A model generated the notes under the pieces. That model was not told where the DNA came from and did not search any database. It saw only the letters and a program-made list of their open reading frames with translations. The position numbers and the translations under genes are program-made. Positions 4,993-6,530 of a stretch of DNA of 6,530 bases are shown one piece after another. The first letter of the stretch is position 1. Every line of letters begins with the position of its first letter. The DNA comes from UBA1738 sp045580145 (GTDB lineage: Bacteria > Bacillota > Clostridia > UBA1381). The stretch is taken from NCBI GenBank assembly GCA_045580145.1, contig JAZNNI010000111.1, forward strand, positions 1-6,530. The letters are read 5' to 3'.

Positions 4993-6530
4993 ATGGACTT
5001 TTTCTCAATACTGACACTTGTTGGAGGACTGGCGATGTTCCTTTACGGAATGGAAGTAATGGGCGACGGCCTCAAAATGTTGTCAGGAAGTAAGCTTGAA
5101 ACGATACTAAGTAAGCTGACTTCTAACAGACTAAAGGGATTTCTTCTTGGATTTGTTGTTACAGCAGTAATTCAAAGCTCATCTGCAACAACTGTTATGC
5201 TTGTGGGTTTTGTTAACTCCGGTATTATGAAGCTTGGACAGACGATAAGCATTATAATGGGTGCTAATGTGGGAACTACCGTCACATCGTGGCTTTTGAG
5301 TTTGTCAGGACTTTCGGGTGATACTTTTTGGATTAAAATTTTTAAGCCTTCGTCATTTACACCAATTCTTGCGGTAATAGGAATACTACTACAGATGGCA
5401 GGCAAGAAGGATAAGCATAAATATATCGGCTCTATTCTCTTGGGATTTAGTGTTCTGATGTTTGGAATGAACACTATGAGTGATGCTGTAGGCGGACTTA
5501 AAGATAATCCGGCATTCACTAAAATACTGGTAATGTTCTCAAATCCGGTGATGGGTATCTTGGCGGGAACAATACTAACTGCAATTATACAGTCCTCATC
5601 GGCATCGGTGGGTATTTTGCAGGCATTGTCGCTTACCGGAACAATCACATTCCAGACAGCTTTCCCGATAATTTTAGGACAAAACATAGGTACAACCATC
5701 ACTCCGATTTTGTCTTCAATTAACGGAAATACCGACTCAAAGAGAGTTGCTTTCTCCTGCCTTTATATAAAAATCCTTGGTGTATTGGCTGTTACGGTTC
5801 CGTTCTATCTTCTTAACAGCTTCATAGGCTTTGAATTTATGAACGATACAGTCGGAGCGGCATATATTGCTATCATTCATACAGTTTTTAATATCATATC
5901 GACTGTTGTGTTAATTCCATTCTGCAACTGGATTGAAAAGCTTGCCGATGCAACAATAAAGGCTAAGAAGGATGAAAGACAGCTTGATGTATTCGACACA
6001 CTTGACGAAAGATTCTTATCAATCCCTGGCTTTGCAGTTGAAAAATGTCGTGAACTTGTGTGCCAGATGGCAGAAATTTCAAAAAAATCAGTAATTAAGG
6101 CAACAGGACTTTTAAATAATTTTGATGAAAAAATAGCTAAAACAATTACTGAAGACGAAGATTTGGTGGATATGTATGAGGATAAAATAAGCACATACCT
6201 CGTGCATTTGGCAAGCCGTAATCTTTCTGATAGCGAAAGCCGTGAGGTGACAAAGCTTCTGCACGTTGTAGGTGACGTTGAAAGAATTTCCGACCACGCG
6301 GAAAATATAATGGATGTTGCTCAGGAAATTAAGGATAAAAACATAAACTTCTCAGAAGAAGCTCAGGTAGAAATTGCAGTAATCACAGAGGCTGTCTGTG
6401 AAATACTTGCTATTGCCACAAAGGCTTTGGTGGAGGAGGATTGCGATGTTGCGATGAGGGTTGAACCGCTCGAACAAATTATAGATAAATTAAAGAGCAA
6501 AATTAAAGGAAACCACATACGCCGTTTGCG
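4993..6530 (+). CDS. Na/Pi cotransporter family protein with C-terminal PhoU domain (3' partial)
   Basis: The frame opens at ATG 4993, seven bases after AGGAGGA (4980-4986), and runs off the right edge after 512 full codons without a stop. The membrane part (~1-312) has the two inverted repeats of the NptA / PF02690 sodium-phosphate cotransporters. Repeat 1 carries QSSSATT (61-67) and GANVGTT (90-96); repeat 2 carries QSSSAS (200-205) and GQNIGTT (229-235). These QSSS elements form the substrate and sodium site in the family. After a charged linker (~315-340) a helical PhoU-like domain begins at about 345 and includes ERISDHAENI (430-439), the metal-binding-type PhoU motif. The protein is expected in the cytoplasmic membrane, importing phosphate with Na+, with the PhoU part regulating it from inside. 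Only the last part of the PhoU domain seems missing, judging from usual lengths. It probably shares the RNase J transcript. Some relatives may not transport phosphate, so the substrate is inferred. Confidence 0.93.
   Translation, partial: MDFFSILTLVGGLAMFLYGMEVMGDGLKMLSGSKLETILSKLTSNRLKGFLLGFVVTAVIQSSSATTVMLVGFVNSGIMKLGQTISIIMGANVGTTVTSWLLSLSGLSGDTFWIKIFKPSSFTPILAVIGILLQMAGKKDKHKYIGSILLGFSVLMFGMNTMSDAVGGLKDNPAFTKILVMFSNPVMGILAGTILTAIIQSSSASVGILQALSLTGTITFQTAFPIILGQNIGTTITPILSSINGNTDSKRVAFSCLYIKILGVLAVTVPFYLLNSFIGFEFMNDTVGAAYIAIIHTVFNIISTVVLIPFCNWIEKLADATIKAKKDERQLDVFDTLDERFLSIPGFAVEKCRELVCQMAEISKKSVIKATGLLNNFDEKIAKTITEDEDLVDMYEDKISTYLVHLASRNLSDSESREVTKLLHVVGDVERISDHAENIMDVAQEIKDKNINFSEEAQVEIAVITEAVCEILAIATKALVEEDCDVAMRVEPLEQIIDKLKSKIKGNHIRRL

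Noticed and set aside
5172..5702. A 176-codon open frame on the - strand
   Set aside because: It is the complement of the Na/Pi cotransporter, whose QSSS motifs and family match are unambiguous. The - strand product resembles no domain.

Overview
The window is low-GC DNA, rich in A+T between genes. It has sigma-A-like promoters, GGAGG-type ribosome binding sites, an RNase J and a Na/Pi cotransporter with a PhoU tail. Together these suggest a Firmicute, most likely an anaerobic member of the Clostridia; I cannot name the species. All recognisable genes lie on the + strand.

Layout: (i) positions 2-127 hold the last ~41 codons of a gene entering from the left, probably a membrane protein, not identified. 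(ii) Positions 128-508 contain no protein gene but are not featureless. They hold a set of inverted repeats in which one segment (280-295) can pair either with an upstream arm or with a distant downstream arm, several internal hairpins, and on the - strand a well-formed promoter followed by a terminator, which could define a ~70-nt small RNA. (iii) 509-1945 encodes an unusual fusion: two ACT domains, a helical linker and a metallo-beta-lactamase-fold domain whose metal motif reads H-A-D-V-D-H instead of H-x-H-x-D-H. (iv) 1946-2279 is an intergenic region occupied mostly by a chain of small hairpins separated by CGATATG / CATATCG spacers. (v) 2280-3179 encodes a DMT-superfamily (EamA) transporter closed by a clear rho-independent terminator. 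(vi) A strong promoter then drives ribonuclease J (3293-4954, GTG start). 38 bases later comes a Na/Pi cotransporter with a C-terminal PhoU domain (from 4993, cut by the right edge), probably in the same transcript.

How the genes relate: the last two genes look like one operon joining RNA turnover to phosphate uptake, but no functional link is proven. The ACT/MBL gene and the EamA gene appear to be separate units, each with its own non-coding DNA upstream. I see no phage, insertion sequence, CRISPR array, tRNA or rRNA, and no clear new defence or mobile system. The points most worth checking are the 254-494 RNA/inverted-repeat region, the ACT-ACT-MBL protein and the hairpin chain.
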